From contig JACJWF010000006.1 of NCBI GenBank assembly GCA_020637295.1, forward strand, positions 62,001 to 126,000: a stretch of DNA of 64,000 nucleotides. The letters run 5' to 3'. The stretch is from Acidimicrobiaceae bacterium. GTDB taxonomy: Bacteria > Actinomycetota > Acidimicrobiia > Acidimicrobiales > Ilumatobacteraceae. Both the position numbers and the translations under genes were made by a program. Under the pieces are notes generated by a model. That model worked only from the letters and a program-made list of their open reading frames with translations, was not told the DNA's origin and did no database searches. This document shows, one piece after another, positions 9,086 through 18,919 of the stretch (positions are counted from its first letter, which is position 1; each line of letters starts with the position of its first letter).

Positions 9086-10357
9086 TTACCTGTGGACGAC
9101 GCCGATCTCCGAGGTGGAGACGTCCAGCGAGGCCACGCCGTCGAGGCCCTCGCGGACCTGGCCGAGCAGGCGCGCCAGCTTGGCTTCGAGGTCGTCGGCG
9201 TCACCGAGGCGCACCTCCACGTCGCCCTGCAACTGCATGGTCAGGCGCCCGGTGGTGGGGTCCAGGCCGACGGACTGAGTGATCACCCGGATCTCGGACG
9301 GCAGCGACCGGACGAGGAGCGCTGCCGACGCGTAGGGTGCGCCGGCGAACTGCCCGCGCGCCGTGTCGGGGTGCTCGCCGGAGATCGGCATCATCGACAC
9401 GGGTTGCCCGTCGATCACATCCAGCACCCGGCCGTCGATGTCGATCACCCTCCATCGCCCGTCGCCACCTTGGAACGTGGCCAGCGGGACCCGCTCGCGG
9501 ATGTCGATGGTGACGGTGTGCGGGAAGTCCGTGGTGACCCTGGCACGCTCCACCCACGGGTCTGCCTCCAGGCGGTCCTCGATGGCGGCAGTGTCCACCA
9601 GCAGGACCGGCTCGCCCTCCAGGTCCGCCACGACCTCGTCGATGAGGTCCTTCCCGGTGTACACGGCCCCTTGCACCCGCACGTCGTTCACATCGAAGAT
9701 CGGCGAGGCCACCACCGCGATGGCCCCGACGGCGAGCAGCAGGACCAGCACCGCGGCGCCGATCCAGATGAGACGCCGGCGACCCTCGGAACGGCGCACG
9801 GCGATCCGCCGGGCGCGCATCCGCGGGTCCACCGACGACGAGGTGCGGGTGGGCGCCGCCTCCACCACTGCGCCGTCGTCGAGGTCGGCGATGACGATCG
9901 TGGAGCGCTCCTCGGCGCTGTCGCCGGTGTGGACCGCGCGGAAGCGCTCTTCCTTCTCCTCGTCCAGGTACACCGTGTCGGGCTGGCCGTCGTCGGCGAT
10001 GACGATCGTGCGCCGGGGCGCCTCTGCCGCCGGCTCGCCGGGCGCGGCGCCGGCCGGGCCGGCAGGAGGCGCCGGATCCGGCTCGGGCTCGGCCGCTACG
10101 TCCGGCGATTCGTCATGCTCGTCCGGCTCGGGGTCGTCGAGGAGGTCGTCGTCCGGCTCGGCGTCGTCGGCGTCCTCCGGCTGGTGCCGCGCTTCCGGCT
10201 CGGCGGGGGTGAGGCCCAGCAGGCGGTCGATCGACGGGTCGTCGAAGTCGTACTCCACCGCGGGGTCCGGCTCGGCGAACGCGGCGGAGAGCTCGTCGAG
10301 GACCGCGTCCGGCACATGGCCGTCGTCGCCCGGGCGCGGGGCTCGCGGCTCGCTCAC
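9086..10357 (-). CDS. ftsQ: Cell division protein FtsQ with long acidic cytoplasmic extension
   Basis: 423 residues when started at GTG 10357, which overlaps the murB TGA (GTGA). The order is: residues 1 to about 165, very acidic and Pro/Ala-rich, with a repeated TIVIAD motif; basic stretch [17 protein letters not shown]; one membrane helix (about 190-212); then the periplasmic POTRA domain ([11 protein letters not shown]) and the FtsQ beta domain. FtsQ links early and late divisome proteins. The acidic N-terminal part is longer than in most FtsQ proteins; no function can be read from it. Confidence 0.92.
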   Translation of the reverse strand: MSEPRAPRPGDDGHVPDAVLDELSAAFAEPDPAVEYDFDDPSIDRLLGLTPAEPEARHQPEDADDAEPDDDLLDDPEPDEHDESPDVAAEPEPDPAPPAGPAGAAPGEPAAEAPRRTIVIADDGQPDTVYLDEEKEERFRAVHTGDSAEERSTIVIADLDDGAVVEAAPTRTSSSVDPRMRARRIAVRRSEGRRRLIWIGAAVLVLLLAVGAIAVVASPIFDVNDVRVQGAVYTGKDLIDEVVADLEGEPVLLVDTAAIEDRLEADPWVERARVTTDFPHTVTIDIRERVPLATFQGGDGRWRVIDIDGRVLDVIDGQPVSMMPISGEHPDTARGQFAGAPYASAALLVRSLPSEIRVITQSVGLDPTTGRLTMQLQGDVEVRLGDADDLEAKLARLLGQVREGLDGVASLDVSTSEIGVVHR

Positions 10358-11316
10358 CACACCACCCCCGGCCGTGCCTCTGCCGGCATGTCGGCGAAGC
10401 CCACCAGGCGGATCTCGCTGCGCAGCAGGATGCCCGTGGCCTGGTGCACGGCAGCGCGCACGTGCTCCATCACCGCACGAACGTCGGCAGCCGTCCCGCC
10501 GTCGCCGGCCTGGATGAAGTTGGCGTGCTTCTCGCTGACGTGGGCCGTGCCGATGCACAAGCCGCGAAGCCCGAGGTCGTCCACCAGCCGGCCGGCGGGC
10601 AACTCCCCCGGTACGGGGTTGACGAACACGGAGCCGGCGTTCTGGCCACCCGGTTGGTGCTCGCGTCGCCACCGGACGATCTCCGCCAGTTGGGCCTCAC
10701 CGTCGGCGACCTCGCCGGGCCGCAGCGCGAACGTCGCGTCCAGCACCACCTGCTCGTCGGCCAGATCGCTGGCGCGGAAGCGCAGCCCCAAGCGCGCTGC
10801 GGGCACGGTGCCGCGGCGGCCGTCACGCAGATCCACCACCGTGGCGTGCAGCAGCGAGGCGGCGATGTCGCTGCCGTGGCCGCCGGCGTTCATCCGCACC
10901 GCACCACCCACGGAGCCGGGCACGCCCACCGCCCACTCCAGCCCGCTGAGGCCGCCGGCCACGGTACGGCGGGCGAGCACCGGGAGCGCCACTGCCGCGC
11001 CCGCCGTGACCCGGGTGCCGTCCACGTCGATGCGGTCGGCGGCGCCGGAACAGGAGGCCAAGGACACGGCGATGCCGGGGAAGCCGGCGTCGGCAACGAG
11101 CAGGTTCGAACCGCGGCCCACCACCAGCACGGGCAGCCCGGTGGCAGCGGCAGCACGCCCCACGGCCAGCAACTCCTCCACCGTCCGGGGCTCGGCCAGC
11201 ACTGCGGCCGGCCCGCCGACGCGGTAGGTGGTGTATGGGGCCAGTGGCACGTCCGGCCGGGCGAAGCCCTCCAGCCGCTCGAGGGCCCGCGGCACGGCGT
11301 CCACGGCGACCGTCAC
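10354..11316 (-). CDS. murB: UDP-N-acetylenolpyruvoylglucosamine reductase
   Basis: FAD enzyme that reduces UDP-GlcNAc-enolpyruvate to UDP-MurNAc. 320 residues. The FAD-domain blocks are Y-T-T-Y-R-V-G-G-P-A, V-G-R-G-S-N-L-L-V and GVPGSVGGAVRMNAGGHG. The C-terminal domain has N-A-G-S-V-F-V-N-P with the catalytic serine, and S-E-K-H-A-N-F-I with the conserved glutamate region. GTG 11316 overlaps the murC stop (GTGA), and its own TGA overlaps ftsQ. The order murC-murB-ftsQ is usual for dcw clusters. Confidence 0.96.
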   Translation of the reverse strand: MTVAVDAVPRALERLEGFARPDVPLAPYTTYRVGGPAAVLAEPRTVEELLAVGRAAAATGLPVLVVGRGSNLLVADAGFPGIAVSLASCSGAADRIDVDGTRVTAGAAVALPVLARRTVAGGLSGLEWAVGVPGSVGGAVRMNAGGHGSDIAASLLHATVVDLRDGRRGTVPAARLGLRFRASDLADEQVVLDATFALRPGEVADGEAQLAEIVRWRREHQPGGQNAGSVFVNPVPGELPAGRLVDDLGLRGLCIGTAHVSEKHANFIQAGDGGTAADVRAVMEHVRAAVHQATGILLRSEIRLVGFADMPAEARPGVVW

Positions 11317-12794
11317 TGGTCGCGCCGCCCGGCCGCGGCCCGCCGCTGCGTCCGCCGGGCCGCCACCTCGTCCGGCAGCGTCGCCACATCGCCGCAGCCC
11401 ATGGAGATGCACACGTCGCCCTCGCCCAACTCCCCGGCGAGGAACTCCACGAGGTCCTCCCGGCGAGGCAGCCACACCAGGCGGGTGGACGGATGGGCGT
11501 CCAGCACCGCGTTGACCACCAACTTGCCGGTGACCCCGGGAATCGGGGTGGTGCCGGAGGGGAAGATCTCCGTGAGCACCACGAGGTCGGCGTCGACGAA
11601 CGCGTCGGCGTACTCCGGCCACAGCAGCGCCATCCGGTTGTAGCGGTTGGGCTGGAAGACGGCCACGACACGCTGCCAGCCGTCGCCACTGGCGCGGGCG
11701 CCGGCCAGCACGGCGCGGATCTCCGTGGGGATGTGCGCGTAGTCGTCCACCAGGGTGGCACCGCCGTCCACGGCCCGCACGTCGAAGCGCCGGGCGACGC
11801 CGCCGAACTTGGCGAGTGCCGCGGCGGCGACGTCGAAGGGCACGCCCACGGTCATCGCCAGCGCCAGCGCGCCCGTGGCGTTGCGTACGTTGTGCATGCC
11901 GCGCAGCGGCAGGCTGATGGTGCCCAGCCGCCGGCCATGGTGCTCGACGGCGAACACGAACGAGCCGTGCTCGGCCGTGACGTCCACGGCGCAGTACTCC
12001 GCGGCGGGGTCGGTGCCGTAGGTGATGACCTCGTGGCGGGCGGCCAACGCCGCGCAGTGGGGGTCGTCGAGGCACAGCACCTTCGGCCCGGCGATGCCGG
12101 AGAGGTAGCGGTCGAACCCATCGGCGATGGCCTCGAAGCTGCCCCAGTGCTCCAGGTGGTCCACGTCCACGTTCGTGAGGATGGTGCCGTAGAGCGGGAG
12201 GGTGAGGTGCGTGCCGTCGCTCTCGTCGGCCTCCACCACGAACCACTCGCCACCGGTCCACTGCGCACCGGTGCCCATGTCGGTGACATCGCCGCCGATG
12301 ACGAAGCTGGGCCGCATGCCGGCCTCGGCCAGCATCAACATCAGCATGGACGTGGTGGTGGTCTTGCCGTGCGTGCCGGCCACCCCCAGCGACTGCGCCT
12401 GGGCGCAGACCGAGGCGAGCATGCCGGAGCGGTGCAGCGACGGCACACCGATGGTCTCGGCCTCTGTGCGCTCGACATTGCGTTCGGGAATCGCCGTGCT
12501 CCAGGTGATGGCGTCGCACCCGTGCACGACCGCCGGGTCGTGGCCGACCAGGACGTCCACGCCGGCGGCGCGGCAGCGGTCCAGCACCGGCCGGTCGCGC
12601 AGGTCGCTGCCGCTGACGTCGTGGCCCATCTCGGCCAGCACGATGGCGATCGCGCTCATGCCCGGGCCGCCCACGCCGACCACGTGCAACCGCCGTCGCT
12701 CGGACAGGTCCAGCGGCGCCACCGGCGCGCCGTCGCCCAGCGCGTCGAGCACGCCGTGCACGATCGGGCTGGCACCATCCATCGACACGGTCAT
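11313..12794 (-). CDS. murC: UDP-N-acetylmuramate--L-alanine ligase
   Basis: Adds the first L-Ala to UDP-MurNAc. 493 residues. The N-terminal Rossmann domain has VVGVGGPGMSAIA and VSGSDL. The ATP P-loop is G-T-H-G-K-T-T-T-T-S near residue 118. E-A-D-E-S-D-G and N-V-D-V-D-H-L-E follow in the Mur ligase core, and V-D-D-Y-A-H in the C-terminal part. ATG 12794 overlaps the murG stop by four bases. Confidence 0.97.
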   Translation of the reverse strand: MTVSMDGASPIVHGVLDALGDGAPVAPLDLSERRRLHVVGVGGPGMSAIAIVLAEMGHDVSGSDLRDRPVLDRCRAAGVDVLVGHDPAVVHGCDAITWSTAIPERNVERTEAETIGVPSLHRSGMLASVCAQAQSLGVAGTHGKTTTTSMLMLMLAEAGMRPSFVIGGDVTDMGTGAQWTGGEWFVVEADESDGTHLTLPLYGTILTNVDVDHLEHWGSFEAIADGFDRYLSGIAGPKVLCLDDPHCAALAARHEVITYGTDPAAEYCAVDVTAEHGSFVFAVEHHGRRLGTISLPLRGMHNVRNATGALALAMTVGVPFDVAAAALAKFGGVARRFDVRAVDGGATLVDDYAHIPTEIRAVLAGARASGDGWQRVVAVFQPNRYNRMALLWPEYADAFVDADLVVLTEIFPSGTTPIPGVTGKLVVNAVLDAHPSTRLVWLPRREDLVEFLAGELGEGDVCISMGCGDVATLPDEVAARRTQRRAAAGRRDQ

Positions 12795-13897
12795 CGCCGA
12801 GCCGCCTGCTCGATGGCTGCGATCAGCTTGCCGCTGCGGTGCAGCGCCCCGGCCTCCCGTGCGTTCGCGGCCAGCACCGCCAGCGCAGCAGGGTCGGCGA
12901 GGAAGCGCTCGACCTCGCCGATCAGGCGGTCGGCCGTGAGGTCCGCCTGCTCAACCATCACGGCCGCGGCGGTGTCGGACAGCACCCGCGCATTGTCCAC
13001 CTGGTGGTTCTCGGCCGCACCCGGCCACGGCACGATGATGGCGGGCACGCCCACGGTGGCCAGTTCGGCGATGGTCCCGGCGCCGCCCCGGGTGACCATC
13101 AGGTCTGCCGCGGCGTAGAGGTCCGCCATGCGCTGCTCGTAGCCGATCACGCGGTACAGGATGCCGTCCGTCCCGTCACGAGCGGGCGCGGCGGCGTCGA
13201 GAAAGCGGTCACCCACCACGTGGTAGACGGCCAGGTCGCGCCGGTCGGCCAGACGGCCGACGGCCTCGTCGACCACCGCGTTGACGGCCGCTGCACCCTG
13301 CGAACCGCACATCACCGCCACCACGAAGCGATCCTCCGGCAGGTCCAGCGCTGCCCGAGCGGCCGAGCGGCGGGCGGCGCGGTCGAGACCGATCATCTCC
13401 TGGCGCACGGGCGCCCCCACCAGTTCGGCGTGGGGCAGCGAAGACCCGGGGAACGCCACCGCACACACGGTGGCCCGCTTGGCCATCAACTTGGACACCA
13501 GGCCCGGACGCCGGTCGTAGCTGACCACCACGTACGGGATGCCCAGCCGGCGTGCCGCCCACGTGGCCGGGTAGCTGCCGTAGCCACCGACGTTGACCAC
13601 CACGGCGGGCTGCAGGTCCGCCAGCAGCCGCTTGGCATCGCGGACGGCCCGGCGCAGCTTGGGCAGGAAGGCAAGGTTGCGGCGCGACAGGCTGCGCTGC
13701 AGCCCGACCACGTCGAGGAAGGAGTGCGGATACCCGGTGGGTGGCACCAGCCGGGTCTCCACCCCGCGCTGCGTGCCCACGTAGTGCACCTGCGCCGGGT
13801 CGTGGCCCGCGGCCACCAGACCGTCGGCGATGGCCAGCGCCGGCAGGACGTGGCCGGACGTGCCACCCCCGGTGACGACGGCGAAGCAGGGGCTCAT
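12791..13897 (-). CDS. murG: Lipid II synthase MurG (GlcNAc transferase)
   Basis: GT-B membrane-associated transferase that converts lipid I to lipid II. 368 residues. V-V-T-G-G-G-T-S-G-H-V-L-P-A-L-A at the N-terminus is the glycine-rich acceptor loop; one usual glycine is replaced by serine. V-V-N-V-G-G-Y-G-S-Y-P is the second conserved loop. The UDP-GlcNAc region has G-S-Q-G-A-A-A-V-N and RGGAGTIAELATVGVPAI. ATG 13897 overlaps the ftsW TGA. Confidence 0.96.
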   Translation of the reverse strand: MSPCFAVVTGGGTSGHVLPALAIADGLVAAGHDPAQVHYVGTQRGVETRLVPPTGYPHSFLDVVGLQRSLSRRNLAFLPKLRRAVRDAKRLLADLQPAVVVNVGGYGSYPATWAARRLGIPYVVVSYDRRPGLVSKLMAKRATVCAVAFPGSSLPHAELVGAPVRQEMIGLDRAARRSAARAALDLPEDRFVVAVMCGSQGAAAVNAVVDEAVGRLADRRDLAVYHVVGDRFLDAAAPARDGTDGILYRVIGYEQRMADLYAAADLMVTRGGAGTIAELATVGVPAIIVPWPGAAENHQVDNARVLSDTAAAVMVEQADLTADRLIGEVERFLADPAALAVLAANAREAGALHRSGKLIAAIEQAARR

Positions 13898-15093
13898 CGC
13901 ACGTGACGGGCCACGTTCAGCAGCAGGCCCATCGTGGTGAGGGTGACGAACAGCGAACTGCCGCCGGCGCTGAAGAACGGCAGGGTCAGCCCGGTGACGG
14001 GCATCAGACCCGTGACGCCGCCGACGTTGATGATCGCCTGCACGACGAACCAGGACGTGACCCCGCCGGCGACCAGCGCGTGGAAGCGGTCCTGGGTGGC
14101 CATGGCCACCTGAACCCCGGCATACGCCAGCACCATGAAGCCGCCGAGCACGGCGACAACGCCGATGAACCCGAGCTCCTCGGCGATGACGGCGAAGATG
14201 AAGTCGCTGTGGGCCAGCGGCAGGAACTCGCCCAGCTTGTTCAGACCCTGCCCCGGGCCGGTGCCGAAGACACCACCCTGGGCGGTGCCGATCATCGCCT
14301 GCCACGTCTGGTAGCTGAGGTGGTCCTTGTGGGCGGCGATGTCCATGAACGCGGTGAACCGGGCCTGGCGGCGCGGGCTGGAGAACACGAAGCCGAGCGC
14401 ACCCAGCCCCGCCACCGCACCTGCGGCCGTCAGCGGCAGGAGCGGAGCGCCGGCGATGAACAGCACGGCGAACACGATGGACGCCAGCACGATGGCCGAC
14501 CCGAGGTCGCCCTGCAGCAGGCACAGCCCGACGCCCACGACCGACATCACCAGCACCGGGCCCATCGTGCGCCCCGGCGAGTGCATCTCGTCGCGACGGG
14601 ACGCGAGCAGTTCGGCGCAGGCCAGCAGCAGCGCCAGCTTGAGGAACTCGCTGGGCTGGAAGCTGAGGGGGCCGATGGCCACCCACGAGCGGGCGTCGTT
14701 GATCGACGTGCCGACACCTGGCACGAACGGCAGCACCATCAGCGCGCACGCCACCAGGAATGCCGGCCGCACCAGCCGCCGCCACGTGCGCATCGGAACG
14801 CGCATCGCCGCCCACAGGCCGATGACGCCGAATGCCGCCCACATCGCCTGGCGGTTGAACAGACGCCACGGCGAGTTGCCCTTGTGGAACTCGGCGATCG
14901 CGGTCGCCGAGAGCACCATCACCAGCCCGAGCATGGTGAAGATCGTCGTGACCACGGCGATGACGTAGAACGCAACCGGCGGCGGGGCCGTCGGCTTCAC
15001 GCCGGTGCGCTGGGAGGGATGACGGTGGACGGCGCGCTTGCGCTCCAGCGCAGCCCGCCGGCGGTCGCCGATCAGCGTGCTCGACGAGCTCAT
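13894..15093 (-). CDS. ftsW: SEDS-family peptidoglycan polymerase FtsW
   Basis: 399 residues, about ten membrane helices after a basic 35-residue cytoplasmic tail. Typical SEDS blocks are L-G-S-A-I-V-L-A and G-P-G-Q-G-L-N-K-L-G-E-F-L-P-L-A-H-S-D-F. A catalytic-site aspartate is expected in S-D-F-I-F. FtsW polymerises septal glycan strands together with its partner FtsI, encoded upstream in the same cluster. ATG 15093 overlaps the murD TGA by four bases; the longer frame upstream is only open sequence in murD. Confidence 0.95.
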   Translation of the reverse strand: MSSSSTLIGDRRRAALERKRAVHRHPSQRTGVKPTAPPPVAFYVIAVVTTIFTMLGLVMVLSATAIAEFHKGNSPWRLFNRQAMWAAFGVIGLWAAMRVPMRTWRRLVRPAFLVACALMVLPFVPGVGTSINDARSWVAIGPLSFQPSEFLKLALLLACAELLASRRDEMHSPGRTMGPVLVMSVVGVGLCLLQGDLGSAIVLASIVFAVLFIAGAPLLPLTAAGAVAGLGALGFVFSSPRRQARFTAFMDIAAHKDHLSYQTWQAMIGTAQGGVFGTGPGQGLNKLGEFLPLAHSDFIFAVIAEELGFIGVVAVLGGFMVLAYAGVQVAMATQDRFHALVAGGVTSWFVVQAIINVGGVTGLMPVTGLTLPFFSAGGSSLFVTLTTMGLLLNVARHVR

Positions 15094-16436
15094 GCCGCCC
15101 CCTTCGCAACATGCTCGTGGACGAGGCGCATGAAGTCCGCGCCCCGCGCCGGATAGCCCCCGTCCGGGTACCAGTCGAAGCTGGCGCACGCGGGCGACAG
15201 CAGCACCACGTCGCCGGGCCGGGCGACGGCGGCGGCGCGGCGGACGGCGTCGTCCATCGACGTGGCGAGGTATGTCGGGCAGCAGCCCTCGAACGCAGCG
15301 GCGACCTCCGGGCCGGCCTCGCCGAGCCCGACGACCGCGACCACGCGGTCCCGCTCGCCGGCCAGCGATGCCAGGTCGAGGCCCTTGTTGCGCCCGCCGG
15401 CCAGCAGCACGATCCGCTCGAAGCCGCGGATGGCGGTGAGCGCGGCATGGGGCGTCGTGGCCTTGGAGTCGTTGAACCAGCGCACCCCGCCGTACTCGCC
15501 CGCCGGCTCGATGCGGTGCGGCGGGTGGCGGAACGTGGCGAGCGCGGCGGCAACGTCTGCCGCGGTGGCCAACCCGCTCTCCAACACCAGCGCCGCAGCG
15601 GCGAGGGCGTTGGTGACGTCGTGGGGCAGGCTGCGTGTCATTGCCGACACCGGGGCGATCGCACCGGCGGGGCCGACGAGGTGGCCGCCCTCCACCCGGT
15701 AGTCGGCACCGTCGGCACCGAACGTGCGGGTGATCCCCCCGGCGGCGTGCAGGTTGCGCATGACCACCGGGTCGGCGGCGAACCCGATGGCGACATCACC
15801 CTCGCGGCGATGTGCCCACATCCGCGCCTTGGCGGCCTCGTAGGCGGCCAGCGACGTGTGCCAGTTCTGATGGTCCGGGGCCAGGTTCAGCCATACGGAC
15901 GCCTCTGCACGGAACGCGTCGATCCAGTTCAGCCGGAAGCTGCTGCACTCCACCACGAAGGTGTCGTACGGGCCGTCGAGCGCCGCCGCCAGCGGCACCT
16001 CGGTGTTGCCGACGGCCGCCGGAGCATGCCCCGCGGCAGCCAGCATGTGGGCGGCCAGCAGCGTCGTGGTGGTCTTGCCGTCCGTGCCGGTGACGGCCAG
16101 CATCGGGCGCGGGCCGGCGGGCCGCTCCTGCTCCCACAGGTAGGCGAGATCGATCTCGGTCCGTAGCGGCGTGCCGGCGGCCAGCGCCGCACCGACCACG
16201 GGGTGGGTCTCCGGCACCCCGGGTGCGGGGCAGACGATGTCCGCCTCGCGCACGAGCGCGGCGATCGCATCCTCGTCGGGGGCCTCCACCAGCGTGGTGC
16301 CCAACTCGCGGGCGCGGGCGCGCTTGGCATCGGTGCCCTTGTCGTCGGCCACCAGGACGCGCCAGCCGCGGCCGACCAGTTGATCGGCCAGAGCGTCGCC
16401 GCTGAGGGCCAGCCCGTACACCAGCGCGGTGCTCAC
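15090..16436 (-). CDS. murD: UDP-N-acetylmuramoylalanine--D-glutamate ligase
   Basis: Adds D-Glu to UDP-MurNAc-L-Ala. 448 residues from GTG 16436, which overlaps the mraY TGA. The N-terminal domain begins A-L-V-Y-G-L-A-L-S-G. The P-loop is VTGTDGKTTTTLLAA. L-A-P-D-H-Q-N-W-H, R-H-P-P-H-R-I-E and F-N-D-S-K-A-T-T-P follow, with L-S-P-A-C-A-S-F-D near the end. These are standard MurD motifs in the right order. Confidence 0.96.
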   Translation of the reverse strand: MSTALVYGLALSGDALADQLVGRGWRVLVADDKGTDAKRARARELGTTLVEAPDEDAIAALVREADIVCPAPGVPETHPVVGAALAAGTPLRTEIDLAYLWEQERPAGPRPMLAVTGTDGKTTTTLLAAHMLAAAGHAPAAVGNTEVPLAAALDGPYDTFVVECSSFRLNWIDAFRAEASVWLNLAPDHQNWHTSLAAYEAAKARMWAHRREGDVAIGFAADPVVMRNLHAAGGITRTFGADGADYRVEGGHLVGPAGAIAPVSAMTRSLPHDVTNALAAAALVLESGLATAADVAAALATFRHPPHRIEPAGEYGGVRWFNDSKATTPHAALTAIRGFERIVLLAGGRNKGLDLASLAGERDRVVAVVGLGEAGPEVAAAFEGCCPTYLATSMDDAVRRAAAVARPGDVVLLSPACASFDWYPDGGYPARGADFMRLVHEHVAKGAA

Positions 16437-17485
16437 AGGTTGTCCGTCACCCTCGTGAAGTCGGCGATGAAGATGCCGAGCGCACCGGCCACCAGGACGC
16501 CGCTGATGATCCAGAAGCGGATGATGACGGTGGTCTCCGGCCAGCCGACGAGCTCGAAGTGGTGGTGGATCGGCGACATGCGGAACAGCCGCTTCTTGCG
16601 GCCGGAAGCCTTGAACACACCCATCTGCACCGCCACCGAGCCGGCCTCCATCACGTTGATGCCGCACAGCAGCACCAGCAGCAGTTGGGTGTTGGTGGTG
16701 AGTGCCATCCCGGCGAGCGCCGTGCCGAGGGCCAGTGCCCCCACGTCGCCCATGAAGATGCGCGCCGGCGCGGCGTTGAACCACAGGAACCCGGCGCAGG
16801 CGCCGGCGAACGCCGCGGCGAGCACCGCCAGGTCCAGCGGGTTCACCACGGCGCCGTAGACGTCCGGGTTGCGGAATGCCCAGTAGGCGATGATCGCGAA
16901 CGCGCCGAAGGCCATCATCGCCGAGCCGCCGGCCAGGCCGTCCAGACCGTCGGTAACGTTCACCGCGTTGCTGGTGCTCCAGATGATGAGGCCGGCGAAC
17001 ACCACCCACACGGGCCACGGCAGGTGCCACCCGGGGAAGCTTGCCCGGGTGAACGACACGTTGGTGCTGACGCTGGTGGACGTGACCAGCCACCAGGCCA
17101 GCAGCATGGACAGGCCGAGTGTGATGTACGACTTCTGCTTCCAGAAGATGCCGCGGTTGTGGCGCTTCTTGACCTTGATCCAGTCGTCCAGGAACCCCAT
17201 GCCACCCATCACGAGGATGCCGACCCAGAGGATCATCGCCTGGTCGGAGAGGGCCAGGTTGGGGCGGAGGTGGGCCACCAGCCAGCCGGCGAGGGCGGCG
17301 AGGATGATGGCCAGGCCGCCCATCGTCGGTGTGCCCTGCTTCTTCATGTGGTGCTCGGGGCCGAGGTCCTCCTTGCCCAGGATCGGCTGACCCATCACCC
17401 GCTCGCGGAAGAACGTGATGAGGTAGCGGGTGACGATCAGCGACACGAGCATGGCCGTCACTCCGGCGAGCATGACAGCGATCAC
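16433..17485 (-). CDS. mraY: Phospho-N-acetylmuramoyl-pentapeptide transferase
   Basis: Integral membrane enzyme that makes lipid I. 350 residues with about ten helices. The signatures include GTPTMGGLA, D-D-W-I-K-V-K-K-R, N-V-T-D-G-L-D-G-L-A-G-G with the catalytic aspartates, F-M-G-D-V-G-A-L-A-L-G and the C-terminal S-P-I-H-H-H-F-E. ATG 17485 overlaps the murE stop by four bases. In most clusters murF separates murE and mraY; here the genes are directly coupled and murF is absent. Confidence 0.97.
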   Translation of the reverse strand: MIAVMLAGVTAMLVSLIVTRYLITFFRERVMGQPILGKEDLGPEHHMKKQGTPTMGGLAIILAALAGWLVAHLRPNLALSDQAMILWVGILVMGGMGFLDDWIKVKKRHNRGIFWKQKSYITLGLSMLLAWWLVTSTSVSTNVSFTRASFPGWHLPWPVWVVFAGLIIWSTSNAVNVTDGLDGLAGGSAMMAFGAFAIIAYWAFRNPDVYGAVVNPLDLAVLAAAFAGACAGFLWFNAAPARIFMGDVGALALGTALAGMALTTNTQLLLVLLCGINVMEAGSVAVQMGVFKASGRKKRLFRMSPIHHHFELVGWPETTVIIRFWIISGVLVAGALGIFIADFTRVTDNL

Positions 17486-18915
17486 GTGAGGGCCTCCAGG
17501 AGCTCGCGGGCGACGGCTCGGTCGTCGAACGGCAGCACTCGGCCACCGATGGTCTGCGTGGTTTCGTGACCCTTGCCGGCGATGACGACGACGTCGCCCT
17601 CGGCGGCCGTCCCGAATGCCAGGGTGAACGCCTGGCGACGGTCGGGCTCTGTCACAACCACGTGACGGTAGTCCGAGGGCACCCCCTCCAACACGGCATT
17701 GATGATGGCGGCAGGGTCCTCCGAGCGCGGGTTGTCCGAGGTGACCACCACCCGATCGGCCAACTCCGCGGCCGCTCGGCCCATCTCCGGACGCTTGTCC
17801 CGGTCACGGTCGCCGCCGCAACCGAACACGGTGATCACCTTCCGCCCGGCGGCGACTGCCCGGGCGGCACCCAGCGCCTCCCGCAGCCCATCAGGAGTGT
17901 GGGCGTAGTCCACGATCACGGCGAACGGCTGACCGGCCTCCACCGGCTCGAAGCGGCCCGGCACCGGCCGGGCGGTGGCCAGGCCTGCCGCGACCACCTC
18001 GTCGGCGATGCCGAGGGCCGACGCCGCGCATGCGGCGGCCAGGCTGTTCATCGCGTTGAAGGCCCCACCGAGGGCGACTTCCACCCGGTGGCCGCGCCAG
18101 GTGTACGCGTGGCGGGTGGGCGTGACCACCAGATCGGTCAGGTCCGCCGCCCCGAACCCACGCATCGGGACCGGGGCGGTGTCCACCAGGAGCCGTCCGT
18201 GCACGTCATCCTCGTTGGCCAGGCCGAGGTCGGTGAGCTCCGGCCGGAACAGCAGCGCCTTGGCGGCGAAGTAGCGCTCCACGGTGCCGTGCAGGTCCAG
18301 GTGGTCGCGGCCCAGGTTCGTGAACACGGCCACGTCGAAGTGGCAGCCGGCGACGCGGTCCAGCGCGAGGGCGTGGGAGGACACCTCCATCACCGCCGCT
18401 GTGCGGCCATCGGCGACGAAGCCGTGCAGCAGGGCCTGCAGTTCGGGCGACTCGGGCGTCGTGTGCTTGCCGGTGAGGGTGCCGATGACACCGGTGGGCC
18501 AGCCGGCGTGCTCGAGCACCGCGGCCAGCAGCATGGTGGTGGTGGTCTTCCCGTTGGTGCCGGTGACGCCCACCATCTTCAGCGAGCGCGCCGGGTGCCC
18601 GAAGAACGCGGCCGCCAGACGGCCCATCGCGTCGCGGGCGTTGGGCACCACCACCTGAGGCACCGTCACCGGCAGCGCTTCCTCCACCACGAGGGCCACC
18701 GCACCCGCACCCACGGCGGCGGCGCCGAAGGCGTGACCGTCGACGGTGCCGCCCCGCAGGCAGCAGAAGACGGCACCAGGCGTGACGGCGCGAGAGTCGT
18801 AGGTGACCGAGCTGACCTCAGGGTCCGCCTGCGGCCCGGTGGCCGCCACCGCCGATGGGCCCGTCGCCGCCGGCAACCCGGCGTCGCGGAGCAGTTCACC
18901 GAGTCGTGCGTTCAT
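17482..18915 (-). CDS. murE: UDP-MurNAc-tripeptide synthetase, meso-diaminopimelate type
   Basis: Adds the third residue of the peptide stem. 477 residues. S-V-T-Y-D-S-R-A-V marks the N-terminal UDP site. The P-loop is G-V-T-G-T-N-G-K-T-T-T-T-M near residue 118. V-D-Y-A-H-T-P-D-G and F-G-C-G-G-D-R-D follow. TSDNPRSEDP contains the DNPR motif that in characterised MurE enzymes goes with meso-diaminopimelate, so a DAP-type wall is inferred. ATG 18915 begins four bases after the ftsI stop. Confidence 0.96.
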   Translation of the reverse strand: MNARLGELLRDAGLPAATGPSAVAATGPQADPEVSSVTYDSRAVTPGAVFCCLRGGTVDGHAFGAAAVGAGAVALVVEEALPVTVPQVVVPNARDAMGRLAAAFFGHPARSLKMVGVTGTNGKTTTTMLLAAVLEHAGWPTGVIGTLTGKHTTPESPELQALLHGFVADGRTAAVMEVSSHALALDRVAGCHFDVAVFTNLGRDHLDLHGTVERYFAAKALLFRPELTDLGLANEDDVHGRLLVDTAPVPMRGFGAADLTDLVVTPTRHAYTWRGHRVEVALGGAFNAMNSLAAACAASALGIADEVVAAGLATARPVPGRFEPVEAGQPFAVIVDYAHTPDGLREALGAARAVAAGRKVITVFGCGGDRDRDKRPEMGRAAAELADRVVVTSDNPRSEDPAAIINAVLEGVPSDYRHVVVTEPDRRQAFTLAFGTAAEGDVVVIAGKGHETTQTIGGRVLPFDDRAVARELLEALT

Positions 18916-18919
18916 CGGC

